A DNA stretch of 64,000 nucleotides from assembly GCF_001429505.1 (NCBI RefSeq), contig NZ_LMJW01000022.1:1095497-1159496 (forward strand), read 5' to 3'. The notes beneath the pieces were generated by a model. It was not told where the DNA came from. It made no database searches and worked only from the letters and a program-made list of their open reading frames with translations. The position numbers and the translations under genes are program-made. Shown piece after piece: positions 28,635-37,167 of the stretch. The DNA is from Allobosea sp. Root483D1 (GTDB lineage Bacteria > Pseudomonadota > Alphaproteobacteria > Rhizobiales > Beijerinckiaceae). Numbering within the stretch: the stretch's first letter is position 1; the number at the start of each line of letters is the position of its first letter.

Positions 28635-29531
28635 TCAGCCTGCCGTTTGCAATCGCGCCATGAACACGCGGATGTGCTCGGCGATCTCGCCGGCATGCGT
28701 CTCCAGTGCGAAATGGCCGGCATCGAACAGGTGTACCTCGGCAGCTGGCACCTGCTCCTTCAGATAATCGACACCCTTGGTCGTGAAGAACGGGTCGTTC
28801 TTCCCCCAGACGATCAGCATCGGCGGTTGCCGCTCGGAAAGGTAGCGCTGCCAGGCCGGATAGGCGGCGAAATTGCTCTGATAGTCGTGCAGCAGCCGCA
28901 GCTGGATCTCGCGATTGCCCGGCCGGTCCAGCCCGGCCTGATCCGCCGTCCAGGCATCGGGCGAGAGGCGCTCGGCCCGCGCGGCGCCATGGCTGTACTG
29001 GAAGCGCGTCGTCTCCGGCTTCAGCAGATCGACGAAGGGCTTCTCAGTCTCGGCATTGCGCTCACGCCAGAACGGCCCCATCGACGCGGTGATCTCCGGG
29101 TTCCAGCCTTCGGCATTGGCGACAGCGTTCTGCACGATCAAGCCGCGCACGCGCTCCGGCCGGCGCAGCGCCAGGCGGAAACCGACCGGCCCGCCATAGT
29201 CCTGCAGATAGAGCACATAGCTTTCCAGCCCGAGTTGATCGACGAGTCCCTCCACCACATCGGCGAGCCGGTCGAAGCGATAGTCGAACTCGGCCGGCGA
29301 CGGCGCGGCACTGTGACCAAAGCCGGGATAGTCCGGCGCAATCACCCGGTATCGTCCCGCCAGGCGCGGGATCAGGTCACGGAACATGTGTGAGGAAGAT
29401 GGGAAGCCGTGCAGCAGCAGGACCGCCGGCGCGTCCTGCGGTCCTGCCTCGCGATAGAAGATCTCGGTGCCGGCAATCGTGGTCCGGCGGAAATGGGTCT
29501 GGACGGGATCGATGGCGGCGACGGGCGTCAT
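28635..29531 (-). CDS. Alpha/beta hydrolase, haloalkane-dehalogenase/epoxide-hydrolase-like
   Basis: The 298-residue alpha/beta hydrolase has the oxyanion motif HGFPSSSHMF, a nucleophile elbow LQDYGGPVG in which the nucleophile is aspartate instead of serine, and a C-terminal catalytic histidine in DAGHFALE. Asp nucleophiles are the mark of haloalkane dehalogenases, epoxide hydrolases and fluoroacetate dehalogenases. The cap region (about residues 140-210) is of the dehalogenase type. The substrate is unknown. It is transcribed divergently from a CGNR zinc-finger regulator, with a palindrome between them, so that regulator probably controls it. Confidence 0.83.
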   Translation of the reverse strand: MTPVAAIDPVQTHFRRTTIAGTEIFYREAGPQDAPAVLLLHGFPSSSHMFRDLIPRLAGRYRVIAPDYPGFGHSAAPSPAEFDYRFDRLADVVEGLVDQLGLESYVLYLQDYGGPVGFRLALRRPERVRGLIVQNAVANAEGWNPEITASMGPFWRERNAETEKPFVDLLKPETTRFQYSHGAARAERLSPDAWTADQAGLDRPGNREIQLRLLHDYQSNFAAYPAWQRYLSERQPPMLIVWGKNDPFFTTKGVDYLKEQVPAAEVHLFDAGHFALETHAGEIAEHIRVFMARLQTAG

Positions 29532-29641
29532 GGCGAGAACTCCTGTGGCAAGGGCGATGGCAGCAAGGCGACGGAGGAAATCGACCGTCGCGAGGCGACG
29601 TAACCTCTGTAATTATGATTTAACGGTGTCACTTGAATTGA

Positions 29642-29668
29642 AACCTGTCAACTGATAAATGACAGGTT
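29642..29668. promoter_or_regulatory. Palindromic operator between hydrolase and CGNR regulator
   Basis: A perfect 9-bp inverted repeat, AACCTGTCA (29642-29650) and TGACAGGTT (29660-29668), separated by 9 bp, lies in an AT-rich divergent promoter region, 30 bp before the regulator start. TGTCA-type half-sites occur twice more nearby. It is a likely site for the CGNR protein itself. Confidence 0.55.
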
Positions 29669-29698
29669 ACAAACTGACATGTCCGTGGAAGGTGTGAA

Positions 29699-30289
29699 AT
29701 GGCGTCCGCGACCGAGATCTCCGCCGAATTCCGCGACGGCTTTCCCTTCGTCGGCGGTGCGACGTGGCTCGATCTGCTGAACACCACGCCAACGGGCGAA
29801 TCCGGCCCTCAGGAGCTGATCGATGGTCCTGAGCGCGCGCTGGCCTGGTTGGCCGAGGCCGGGCTCGGGGATGCTGCCGGTGATGGAAACGAAGCGTTGG
29901 CCGATCTGCGCGCCCTGCGCGCGGAGGCCCGTGCCGTCTTCGAGCAGCTCGAAGATGGCAAGGCGCTGTCCGATGCTGATCTGGCGTCAGTGAACCGCCG
30001 GCTGGCCGGCCTTAACGGTCATCATGTCCTGCATCGGGGCGAGCATGGACCGACACTCGGATTGGCGCTGGATCATGCCGCCGCAGGTCCGGCTGCACTG
30101 ATTGCGCTCGATCTCGCCCGGTTCGTCTGCGAGGCCGAGCCGGCGCGGCTGAAGCGCTGCGCCGCCGATCACTGCACGCTCGTCTTCTACGATCGTGGCC
30201 GCAACAACACCCGGCGCTGGTGCACGATGAGCGTATGCGGCAACCGCGACAAGGTCGCCCGCTTCCGAGCCAGGCGCGCTGCCCTCTAG
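29699..30289 (+). CDS. ABATE and CGNR zinc-finger domain regulator
   Basis: The 196-residue protein has an N-terminal ABATE domain (FVGGATWLDLLNT near residues 16-30) that probably senses a small molecule, and a C-terminal CGNR zinc finger (about 150-190) with cysteines in RCAADHC and WCTMSVCGNRDKV that should bind DNA. Such proteins are predicted transcription factors, frequently beside the gene they control. Here the divergent neighbour is a dehalogenase-like hydrolase. The start ATG 29699 follows GGAAGG. No other partner is evident. Confidence 0.85.
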   Translation: MASATEISAEFRDGFPFVGGATWLDLLNTTPTGESGPQELIDGPERALAWLAEAGLGDAAGDGNEALADLRALRAEARAVFEQLEDGKALSDADLASVNRRLAGLNGHHVLHRGEHGPTLGLALDHAAAGPAALIALDLARFVCEAEPARLKRCAADHCTLVFYDRGRNNTRRWCTMSVCGNRDKVARFRARRAAL

Positions 30290-30332
30290 AGCCGGCCCCG
30301 CCTTTCGGCTCCTGGACGAAGCGCGCCGTCCC

Positions 30333-31679
30333 TCAGCCTGCCCCGCCGACGAAATCGACCAGCAGCTTGATGTTCAGCGCCGCGATCGTGACCGCGATCA
30401 GCACGGCGAAGGCGACGAGCCAGCGTGGCGCGACGAGCTCGCCCATCTTGGCCTTGTCGGCAGTGAACATCACCAATGGAAAGACGGCGAAGGAGAGCTG
30501 CAGCGAGAGCACGACCTGGGTCAGGATCAGGAGCCGCGCCGTGCCGGCATCGCCGTACCAGATCGTCACCGCTGCGGCCGGTATGATGGCGATGCCGCGG
30601 GTGATCAGCCGGCGCAACCAGGGCGGCAGCTTGATCTTGAGAAAACCCTCCATCACGATCTGGCCGGCAAGCGTCGCCGTCACCGTCGAGTTGATGCCGC
30701 AGCAGAGCAGCGCGATGCCGAACAGGGTCGGCGCGATCGCCACGCCCAGCAGCGGGCCGAGCAGCTTGTGCGCGTCGCCGAGCTCGGCGACCTCGGTCTG
30801 GCCGGTCTTGTGGAAGGTCGCGGCCGCCAGGATCAGGATCGAGGCGTTGATCAAGAGCGCGAACATCAGCGCGACCGTCGAATCGATCGTGGCGTATTTG
30901 AGCGCCTGGCGCTTCTCAGGCAGGGTCTCGCCATAGGCGCGCGTCTGCACGATGCCCGAATGCAAATAGAGATTATGCGGCATCACGGTCGCGCCGAGGA
31001 TGCCGAGCGCCAGATAGAGCATCTCCGGATTGGTGACGATCTCGGTGGTCGGCGCGAATCCGCGGATCACCTGCCCCCAGTTCGGATCGGCCAGCGCGAT
31101 CTGGATCGAAAAGCAGATGGCGATCACGCCGAGCAGCGTGATGATCAGCGCCTCGACCCAGCGGAAGCCGAGCCGCTGCAGATAGAGGATCAGGAAGACA
31201 TCGAGCGCAGTGATGACGACGCCGATCTCGAGCGGAATGCCGAAGATCAGGTTGAGGCCGATGGCCGTACCGATCACCTCGGCGATGTCGGTGGCGATGA
31301 TCGCGGTCTCGGCGAGGAACCAGAGCGTATAGGCGACGGGCTTGGGGAAGGCGTCGCGGCAAGCCTGGGCCAGATCGCGCCCCGAAGCGATGGCGAGCCG
31401 CGCACAGAGCGACTGCAGTACGATCGCCATGATGTTGGAGATCAGCGCGACGACGAGCAGCGTGTAACCGAATTTCGAGCCGCCGGCGATCGAGGTCGCC
31501 CAGTTGCCGGGATCCATATAGCCGACGGCGACGAGATAACCCGGTCCGACAAAGGCCGCCGCGCGCCGCCAGCCCGGTCCGGAACCACGCACCGGGATCG
31601 AGCGATGGACGTCGGCTAGTGAAGCCTCCCCCCGCTCGCTGCGCCAGCCTGCGGGCAACTTCTCGACCCGAGCGTCCAT
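30333..31679 (-). CDS. mntH: Nramp family divalent metal transporter (manganese uptake)
   Basis: The 448-residue inner-membrane transporter moves Mn(II) or Fe(II) inwards with protons. The unwound first helix carries the metal-binding DPGN motif (GYMDPGNWATS) and the sixth helix carries MPHNLYLHS, both diagnostic for Nramp. About eleven membrane segments are seen. ATG 31679 is preferred over one at 31742 because the latter would place the first bases inside the regulatory palindrome. A manganese-type palindrome sits about 47 bp upstream. The gene lies in a group that separates NDUFA12 from DUF2155. Confidence 0.9.
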   Translation of the reverse strand: MDARVEKLPAGWRSERGEASLADVHRSIPVRGSGPGWRRAAAFVGPGYLVAVGYMDPGNWATSIAGGSKFGYTLLVVALISNIMAIVLQSLCARLAIASGRDLAQACRDAFPKPVAYTLWFLAETAIIATDIAEVIGTAIGLNLIFGIPLEIGVVITALDVFLILYLQRLGFRWVEALIITLLGVIAICFSIQIALADPNWGQVIRGFAPTTEIVTNPEMLYLALGILGATVMPHNLYLHSGIVQTRAYGETLPEKRQALKYATIDSTVALMFALLINASILILAAATFHKTGQTEVAELGDAHKLLGPLLGVAIAPTLFGIALLCCGINSTVTATLAGQIVMEGFLKIKLPPWLRRLITRGIAIIPAAAVTIWYGDAGTARLLILTQVVLSLQLSFAVFPLVMFTADKAKMGELVAPRWLVAFAVLIAVTIAALNIKLLVDFVGGAG

Positions 31680-31725
31680 GCGCGATCCCCATTCTGCTCT
31701 TGCATCCCATTCGCAGGATATCGAG

Positions 31726-31742
31726 TTGCAAACGGTTTGCAA
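31726..31742 (-). promoter_or_regulatory. Mur/MntR-like palindrome upstream of mntH
   Basis: The 17-bp sequence TTGCAAACGGTTTGCAA is perfectly palindromic around its central base and lies just before the mntH start. Rhizobial manganese-responsive Mur sites, as I recall them, are TGCAA-rich palindromes of this kind before mntH or sitABCD. Repression by Mur (Fur family) under manganese sufficiency is therefore likely. Confidence 0.65.
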
Positions 31743-31938
31743 GTGCGGAAACGCCCGCCTGATATGCGCCCTGGTGCCGGACGTGTCCCTGGAAAAGCAT
31801 GGCCGACGACGGAGCGCCGCCGGAGCTTTCGGTGCGAGCCCGGGCCCTGAACGCTTCCCCGCCCTTTTTCCGCTGCGATTGCCGTGCTACTCCGCCCCGT
31901 CGCGGCTCGGGCCCGCTTGAAGAGAATCGCATACCGGC

Positions 31939-32544
31939 ATGCCTTCGCTCCGCAGGATCCTCGCCCTCGCAGCCGTCTCCGGCGCAGCGCTCGCGCTGGC
32001 CGTTCCCGCCAAGGCCGACCGCATCCGCAACCCGACCGCGGTCTTCGCCGGGCTCGACAAGATCACCGGCCGGATCATCTCCTTCGAGGTGGCGATCGAC
32101 GAGACCGTGCAGTTCGGCGCGCTGCAGATCACGCCGCGCGTCTGCTGGACGCGACCGCCGACCGAGGCGCCGCAGACGACCTCCTTCACCGAGGTCGACG
32201 AGGTCACCTTCAACAACGAGTACCGCCGCATCTTCACCGGCTGGATGTACGCATCGAGCCCCGGCCTGCACGGCGTCGAGCACGCGATCTACGATGTCTG
32301 GCTGACCGACTGCAAAGGCGGCACCGAGCTGGTGGTCGATCCCAAGGAGCCGGAGGCGCCGCCGCCGCCGCTCAACCCCGATCAGCGGCGCCCCGCCCGT
32401 CCAGCTCAGCAGACACCGCCGCAAAACCAGCGCATCGATGTGGCCCCGCCGCAGGGCGTGCCCGTGCAGCCGCGCCAGACGCCCTCACAGCGCTTCTTCC
32501 CGACCAATCCGGCTCCGGGCCGCGATCCGGCCGGCGGCAACTGA
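31939..32544 (+). CDS. DUF2155 domain-containing exported protein
   Basis: The 201-residue protein has a signal peptide cut near residue 26 (AKA before DRI). Its DUF2155 domain includes AVFAGLDKITGRI and ITPRVCWTRPPTE in the first half and VWLTDC in the second. Two cysteines (about 70 and 116) could form a disulfide. The C-terminal 70 residues are Pro/Gln-rich and low in complexity. The family is nearly restricted to alphaproteobacteria and has no settled function. It often lies next to aat, and here the VOC gene stands between them. It is probably periplasmic. Confidence 0.87.
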   Translation: MPSLRRILALAAVSGAALALAVPAKADRIRNPTAVFAGLDKITGRIISFEVAIDETVQFGALQITPRVCWTRPPTEAPQTTSFTEVDEVTFNNEYRRIFTGWMYASSPGLHGVEHAIYDVWLTDCKGGTELVVDPKEPEAPPPPLNPDQRRPARPAQQTPPQNQRIDVAPPQGVPVQPRQTPSQRFFPTNPAPGRDPAGGN

Positions 32545-32546
32545 CT

Positions 32547-32927
32547 ATGGCGCGGGTCACCGGCATCGGCGGCCTGTTCTTTCGCGGCAGCGACCCACAA
32601 GCCCTGGCAGCCTGGTACGAACGTCATCTCGGCATCGCCGACATGAACAAGGCCGTCTGGAGCCAGGACGCGGGGCCGACCATCTTCGGCCCCTTCGCCG
32701 CGACGACCGAGTATTTCGGCCGGCCACAGCAGCAATGGATGGTCAATTTCCGCGTCGACGATCTCGACGCGATGATGGCCTCGCTCCGCGCCGCCGGCAT
32801 CGCCGTCGAGACCCGGCCGGAATGGGATTCGGACGTCGGCCGCTTCTGCCGCATCCATGATCCCGAGGGCAATCCGATCGAACTCTGGGAGCCGTCGTCG
32901 ACGGCGAGCGGCGGACCGGCGGCCTGA
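32547..32927 (+). CDS. VOC (glyoxalase/bleomycin resistance) family protein
   Basis: The 126-residue protein has one vicinal-oxygen-chelate module pair: an N-terminal beta-alpha-beta unit starting GGLFFRGSDPQALAAWYERHLG, and a C-terminal one ending IHDPEGNPIELWEP, where the glutamate is a probable metal ligand. VOC proteins are metal-dependent lyases, dioxygenases or binding proteins acting as dimers, and the substrate cannot be told. The ATG at 32547 begins two bases after the DUF2155 stop, so the two genes are co-transcribed. It is convergent with aat. Confidence 0.82.
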   Translation: MARVTGIGGLFFRGSDPQALAAWYERHLGIADMNKAVWSQDAGPTIFGPFAATTEYFGRPQQQWMVNFRVDDLDAMMASLRAAGIAVETRPEWDSDVGRFCRIHDPEGNPIELWEPSSTASGGPAA

Positions 32928-32933
32928 GCGACC

Positions 32934-33611
32934 TCAGCCCGGCAACTCGGCCAGCACCTCGCGACCACTGACGGCCTGCCCCGGCGGCCAGCCCCACCAG
33001 TCGCCATCGGCCGCGATCGCCGCGTCGAGCAGGTCGCGATAGGCCTCGCGCGGGATTTCGCGCGTCCCGAACTGGGCGAGATGCGCGGTCTGGAACTGGG
33101 TATCGAGCAAACGGTAGCCGCCGCGGCGAAGCCGGGCGACGAGATGCGCCAGCGCCACCTTCGAGGCGTCGGTCTCACGGTGGAACATGCTCTCGCCGAA
33201 GAAGGCCCCGCCGAGCGACAGGCCATAGAGCCCGCCAACCAGCCTGTCCTCGCGCCAGCATTCGACTGTGTGGACATAGCCGAGATGGAAGAGCTCGCCA
33301 TAGAGCCCCCGGATGCGGCCATTGATCCAGGTCTCGGCCCGGTCCGGGCGGCTTTCGGCGCAGGCAGCGACCACGCGGGCGAAATCATGGTCGACCCGGA
33401 TCTCGAAGCGATCCGAGCGGACGGTGCGCGCCAGCCTGCCCGGCAGATGGAAGGCGTCGAGCGGAATGATGCCGCGGATTTCCGGCTCGACCCAGAAAAG
33501 TCCGGGATCGTCGGCACTCTCCGCCATCGGGAAGACGCCGGCCGCATAGGCGCGCAGCAGGATGTCCGGCGTGATCGCCGGCGCGCGCACAGGTGTGGAA
33601 CGGGCCTTCAT
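32934..33611 (-). CDS. aat: Leucyl/phenylalanyl-tRNA--protein transferase
   Basis: The 225-residue enzyme attaches Leu or Phe to N-terminal Arg or Lys of proteins, marking them for ClpAP degradation (N-end rule). Family motifs include LLRAYAAGVFPMAE, FWVEPEIRGIIPLD and GRIRGLYGELFHLGYVHTVE, followed by GGLYGLSLGGAFFGESMF. It is cytoplasmic and of full length. It follows accC on the same strand, but a 165-bp spacer containing a dispersed repeat separates the two. In many alphaproteobacteria the gap is short. Confidence 0.94.
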   Translation of the reverse strand: MKARSTPVRAPAITPDILLRAYAAGVFPMAESADDPGLFWVEPEIRGIIPLDAFHLPGRLARTVRSDRFEIRVDHDFARVVAACAESRPDRAETWINGRIRGLYGELFHLGYVHTVECWREDRLVGGLYGLSLGGAFFGESMFHRETDASKVALAHLVARLRRGGYRLLDTQFQTAHLAQFGTREIPREAYRDLLDAAIAADGDWWGWPPGQAVSGREVLAELPG

Positions 33612-33655
33612 GGGGCGATGGGAGCGCGGGTGGGCGGTTGAGTCAAACCGTAGTC

Positions 33656-33763
33656 GTCATTCTCGGGCGAAGCGAAGCGCAGACCCGAGAATCTCAGGAC
33701 GACAAGGGCTCCATTGGAGCCTCGCTCGGCCGGAGATGCTCGGGTCAAGCCCGGGCATGACGG
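33656..33763. repeat. Dispersed intergenic repeat family 1, copy 1
   Basis: About 108 bp nearly matching copies at 42917-43023 and 54128-54234. It contains two hairpins: ATTCTCGGG paired with CCCGAGAAT around a conserved AAGCGAAGCGCAG loop, and ATGCTCGGG paired with CCCGGGCAT around TCAAG. It lies between accC and aat. No open frame is conserved among the copies. Confidence 0.85.
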
Positions 33764-33776
33764 AGTGCGCCGAGGC

Positions 33777-35141
33777 TCACGCCTCGCCCGGCTGGTCCAT
33801 GCCGCCATTGGCGAGGAATTTCTCCAGCCAGTGGATGTTGTAGTCGCCGTTCAGCATGTCCTGGTTGCGCACCAGCGTGCGGAACAGTGGCAGCGTGGTG
33901 TCGACGCCGTCGACGACGAACTCGTCGAGCGAGCGGCGCAGACGCATCAGGCATTCAGCCCGGTTGCGGCCGTGCACGATCAGCTTGCCGACCAGCGAGT
34001 CGTAATGCGGCGGGATGACATAGCCCTGATAGGCAGCCGAATCGACGCGCACGCCGAGCCCGCCGGGCGTATGGAACGAGGCGATCTTGCCCGGCGAGGG
34101 CCGGAAGGTCGCGTGATGCTCGGCATTGACGCGGCATTCGATGGCGTGGCCCTCGATGACGACGTCCTTCTGGCTGATCGAGAGCGGCGCGCCGGCGGCG
34201 ATCCGAATCTGCTCGTTGACCAGGTCGATCCCGGTGATCATCTCGGTGACCGGATGCTCGACCTGGATGCGGGTGTTCATCTCGATGAAATAGAACTCGC
34301 CATCCTCGTAGAGGAATTCGATCGTGCCGGCGCCGAGATAGCCCATGTCGGCCATCGCCTTGGCGCAGACCTCACCGATCCGTTCGCGCTCGCCGGCGTT
34401 GAGGGCCGGCGACGGGCCCTCCTCCCAGACCTTCTGGTGGCGGCGCTGCAGCGAGCAGTCGCGCTCGCCGAGATGGATCGCCCGGCCCTTGCCGTCGCCG
34501 AGCACCTGGATTTCGATATGGCGCGGCTTCTCAAGGTATTTCTCGATATAGACCGCATCGTCGCCGAAATTGGCCTTGGCCTCGGTGCGGGCGGTGGAGA
34601 GCGCGACGGACAATTCGTCCTCGCTGCGAACCACCTTCATGCCCTTGCCACCGCCGCCGGACGCCGCCTTGATGATGACGGGCAGGCCGATCTCGCGAAT
34701 GATGCGCAGCGCCTCGTCGTCGTCGGTGACCCCGCCCTCCGAGCCCGGAACGCAAGGGATGCCGAGGCGCTTGGCGGTGCGCTTGGCCTCGATCTTGTCG
34801 CCCATGCTGCGGATATGCTCGGCCTTGGGGCCGATGAAGGCGATGTTATGCCGCTCGAGGATCTCGGCGAAGCGGGCGTTCTCCGAGAGGAAGCCATAGC
34901 CGGGATGGACGGCATCGGCTCCGGTGATCTCGCAGGCCGCGATCAGGGCCGGGATGTTGAGATAGCTCTCGCGCGCCGGCGGCGGACCGATGCAGACGCT
35001 CTCGTCGGCGAGGCGCACATGCATGGCGTTGGCGTCTGCGGTCGAATGGACCGCGACCGTGGCGATGCCGAGTTCCTTGGCGGCCCGCAGCACCCGCAGC
35101 GCGATCTCGCCGCGATTGGCGATCAGGATCTTGTCGAACAT
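33777..35141 (-). CDS. accC: Acetyl-CoA carboxylase, biotin carboxylase subunit
   Basis: The 454-residue enzyme uses ATP and bicarbonate to carboxylate the biotin of AccB, the first step of fatty acid synthesis. It has the N-terminal MFDKILIANRGEIALR, the ATP-grasp glycine-rich loop SGGGGKGMK near residue 160, ERDCSLQRRHQK, EMNTRIQVEHPVTE with catalytic residues, and a C-terminal domain typical of the family. ATG 35141 is chosen by the conserved N-terminus. accB lies 29 bp upstream, and the two form an operon. Confidence 0.95.
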   Translation of the reverse strand: MFDKILIANRGEIALRVLRAAKELGIATVAVHSTADANAMHVRLADESVCIGPPPARESYLNIPALIAACEITGADAVHPGYGFLSENARFAEILERHNIAFIGPKAEHIRSMGDKIEAKRTAKRLGIPCVPGSEGGVTDDDEALRIIREIGLPVIIKAASGGGGKGMKVVRSEDELSVALSTARTEAKANFGDDAVYIEKYLEKPRHIEIQVLGDGKGRAIHLGERDCSLQRRHQKVWEEGPSPALNAGERERIGEVCAKAMADMGYLGAGTIEFLYEDGEFYFIEMNTRIQVEHPVTEMITGIDLVNEQIRIAAGAPLSISQKDVVIEGHAIECRVNAEHHATFRPSPGKIASFHTPGGLGVRVDSAAYQGYVIPPHYDSLVGKLIVHGRNRAECLMRLRRSLDEFVVDGVDTTLPLFRTLVRNQDMLNGDYNIHWLEKFLANGGMDQPGEA

Positions 35142-35170
35142 CTTCAGCCCGCTCCCGCCCGGATGGATCC

Positions 35171-35632
35171 TCACTCGATCACCAGCAGGGGCTCGCCGTA
35201 TTCGACCGGCTGGCCGTCCTCGACCAGGATCGCGACGACCTTGCCGGCGCGCGGCGCGACGATGTCGTTGAAGGTCTTCATGGCTTCGACGAGGAGCACG
35301 CGCTCGCCCGCCTTCACCTCCTGGCCGACCTCGATGAAGGGCTTGGCCTCCGGCGAGGGCCGGCGATAGGCGGTACCGACCATCGGCGATGGCACCGTGC
35401 CGGGATGCGCCGCGGCGGCCTTGGCCTCGACCGGCGCGGCAGCAGCCACGACCGGCGCAGGGGCAAAGGCCGGCGCGGCTGCGACCGGCGCCATCACCGT
35501 CGCGGTGATGGTGCGGGCCACGCGGATTCGCAGGTCGCCCTTCTGGACTTCGATCTCGGTGAGATCGGTCTCGTTGATCAGCTGCGCCATCTCGCGCACG
35601 AGTTCGGGGTCGATGGGGCTCTTGGTCGCCAT
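35171..35632 (-). CDS. accB: Acetyl-CoA carboxylase biotin carboxyl carrier protein
   Basis: The 153-residue carrier has an N-terminal helical part, a flexible Ala/Pro linker (about residues 45-78) and a C-terminal biotinyl domain with the biotin-accepting Lys119 in VEAMKTFNDI. ATG 35632 (MATKSP) is preferred. An ATG at 35644 would add four residues. In the common rhizobial order aroQ stands directly upstream, but here 280 bp without a gene precede accB, then dsbA on the same strand. Confidence 0.94.
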   Translation of the reverse strand: MATKSPIDPELVREMAQLINETDLTEIEVQKGDLRIRVARTITATVMAPVAAAPAFAPAPVVAAAAPVEAKAAAAHPGTVPSPMVGTAYRRPSPEAKPFIEVGQEVKAGERVLLVEAMKTFNDIVAPRAGKVVAILVEDGQPVEYGEPLLVIE

Positions 35633-35912
35633 GGCGGATTTCACCGTCTTCGTGAGCTCGATGGGCGGGACGGCAGGTCCCGAAGGGAAAGCGCATATGC
35701 GAGGAAATGGCGCCGGATCAAGCCGGCGGCCTCGCGATGTCGCGCGTCTTTACCCGGAATGGCCCGTCAGGAAAAGGGCGCAGGCGCCGGGTGGGCGCCT
35801 TGCCTATGCAAATCACCGCCGTTCAGGCCGCTGTTCCACAGGAATGACGGGTCGAAACATGGATTCAGGAGGTTGCCGAGCCATCCATGGAGATGGCCTG
35901 GCGCTCATCCGT

Positions 35913-36695
35913 TCAGCCGCTGCAGGTCGTCTTGCCGCATTTGCGGACGGCGTCGATCTTCTGCTTCAGCGCCGGGGCGCCGACCGCACCGAACACCACC
36001 TCGTCGCCGATGATGAAGGCCGGCGTTCCGGTGAGGCCGAGCCGGTCGCCGAGCGCGACGGTCTGCTCGATCGTCGCGCGCGTCGCCGGAGCATCCATCT
36101 CCTTCTTGACGCGCTCGATGTCGGCGCCGGCTTCCTTGGCGATCTCTAGCGCCTTGGCGCCGTTGATCCGGCCCTTGGTGGCCATCAGCTTGAGATGGAA
36201 GTCCCAGTACTTCTGGCCCTGGAGCTGGTTCTTCACCGCGATGGCGACACGGCTGGCCTCGACCGAGTCCGGTCCGAGGATCGGGAAGTCCTTGATCACC
36301 ACCTTGAGCTTGGGATCGTCCTTGGCGAGCGTGCGGACATCTTCCATCGCCCTTTTGCAGAAGCCGCAATTGTAATCCATGAACTCGACCAGCGTGACGT
36401 CGCCCTGCGGGTTGCCGGCGATCACCGAGGTCGCGGGATCGGTCAGGCTGGCCTTCTCGGCGGCGAGCGCATTGCGCTGGGCCTCGACCTGCGCGACCTG
36501 GTTGCGCTTCTCGAGCTCGACCAGCGCCTCCTGGATCAGCTCCGGATTCTTCAGCAGCGTCTCCTTGATCAGCTCGACCACGGCCGTGCGTTGCTCGGGC
36601 GAAAGCGCCTGAGCCTGTGCCGGCACTGCGGCGACGCCAAGAGCGCAGGCGGCGATGCCAGCGAGCGCCAGGCGACGAAACGAGGAGAACAACAT
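35913..36695 (-). CDS. DsbA family thiol:disulfide protein (exported)
   Basis: The 260-residue protein has a signal peptide cut near residue 28 (AQA before QAL), an N-terminal helical extension (about 31-85) rich in Glu and Lys, and a thioredoxin fold with active-site Cys110-Gly-Phe-Cys113. The cis-proline loop is GTPAFIIGDEVVFG. Two further cysteines lie near the C-terminus (KCGKTTC). The layout fits the DsbA/ScsC-like oxidase-isomerase group, and the N-terminal extension may mediate oligomerisation. It forms or reshuffles disulfides in the periplasm. ATG 36695 has GAGGAG just upstream. Confidence 0.87.
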   Translation of the reverse strand: MLFSSFRRLALAGIAACALGVAAVPAQAQALSPEQRTAVVELIKETLLKNPELIQEALVELEKRNQVAQVEAQRNALAAEKASLTDPATSVIAGNPQGDVTLVEFMDYNCGFCKRAMEDVRTLAKDDPKLKVVIKDFPILGPDSVEASRVAIAVKNQLQGQKYWDFHLKLMATKGRINGAKALEIAKEAGADIERVKKEMDAPATRATIEQTVALGDRLGLTGTPAFIIGDEVVFGAVGAPALKQKIDAVRKCGKTTCSG

Positions 36696-36885
36696 CGAAG
36701 GAATCCTTTCAGGCGCGCGGCCGGCGACACCGGGTTCTTGTTGTCCGGCCAAGACGGAACGTCAATTCACAGCTTAGCCAGCGCTTTGCCGCATGATCGT
36801 GATGCTGGCATGGCAGGAGGCGAAAATGCTTGTCACCGGCACAAGCGCGCAGCCAGACTGAAAGCCGGAACCCGTGAGGCCTGCC

Positions 36886-37167
36886 ATGCTGAAATCCGCT
36901 CTCTTCGCCGCCGCCATCGGGCTCGCGCTGCCTGTCCTTGCAGCCGCTACGCCTGCTGTCGCCCAGAGCTGCGAGGACCTCTGGTACCAGCGCAACGAGA
37001 TCTACAAGGCGCAGGGCTACTGCTTCCGCACCCAGCGCGGCATCAGCGCCTTCGGCAATGCCGGCTGCCAGTACGACAATGTCGAGGACGTACCGCTCTC
37101 GGCGACGCAGCGCCGCGTCGTCGCCGACATCCAGCGCGCCGAGCGCACGAGCCGCTGCCCGCGCTAA
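36886..37167 (+). CDS. Small exported YARHG-domain protein
   Basis: The 93-residue protein begins with a signal peptide (cut about residue 27, VAQ before SC). The short mature part contains the YARHG-type segment LWYQRNEIYKAQGYCF with tyrosines and a histidine-equivalent position, and four cysteines. YARHG domains are extracellular and of unknown function. ATG 36886 is chosen over GTG 36874 since it starts the hydrophobic signal more typically. The gene overlaps the convergent P-loop kinase gene by 4 bp. Confidence 0.72.
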   Translation: MLKSALFAAAIGLALPVLAAATPAVAQSCEDLWYQRNEIYKAQGYCFRTQRGISAFGNAGCQYDNVEDVPLSATQRRVVADIQRAERTSRCPR

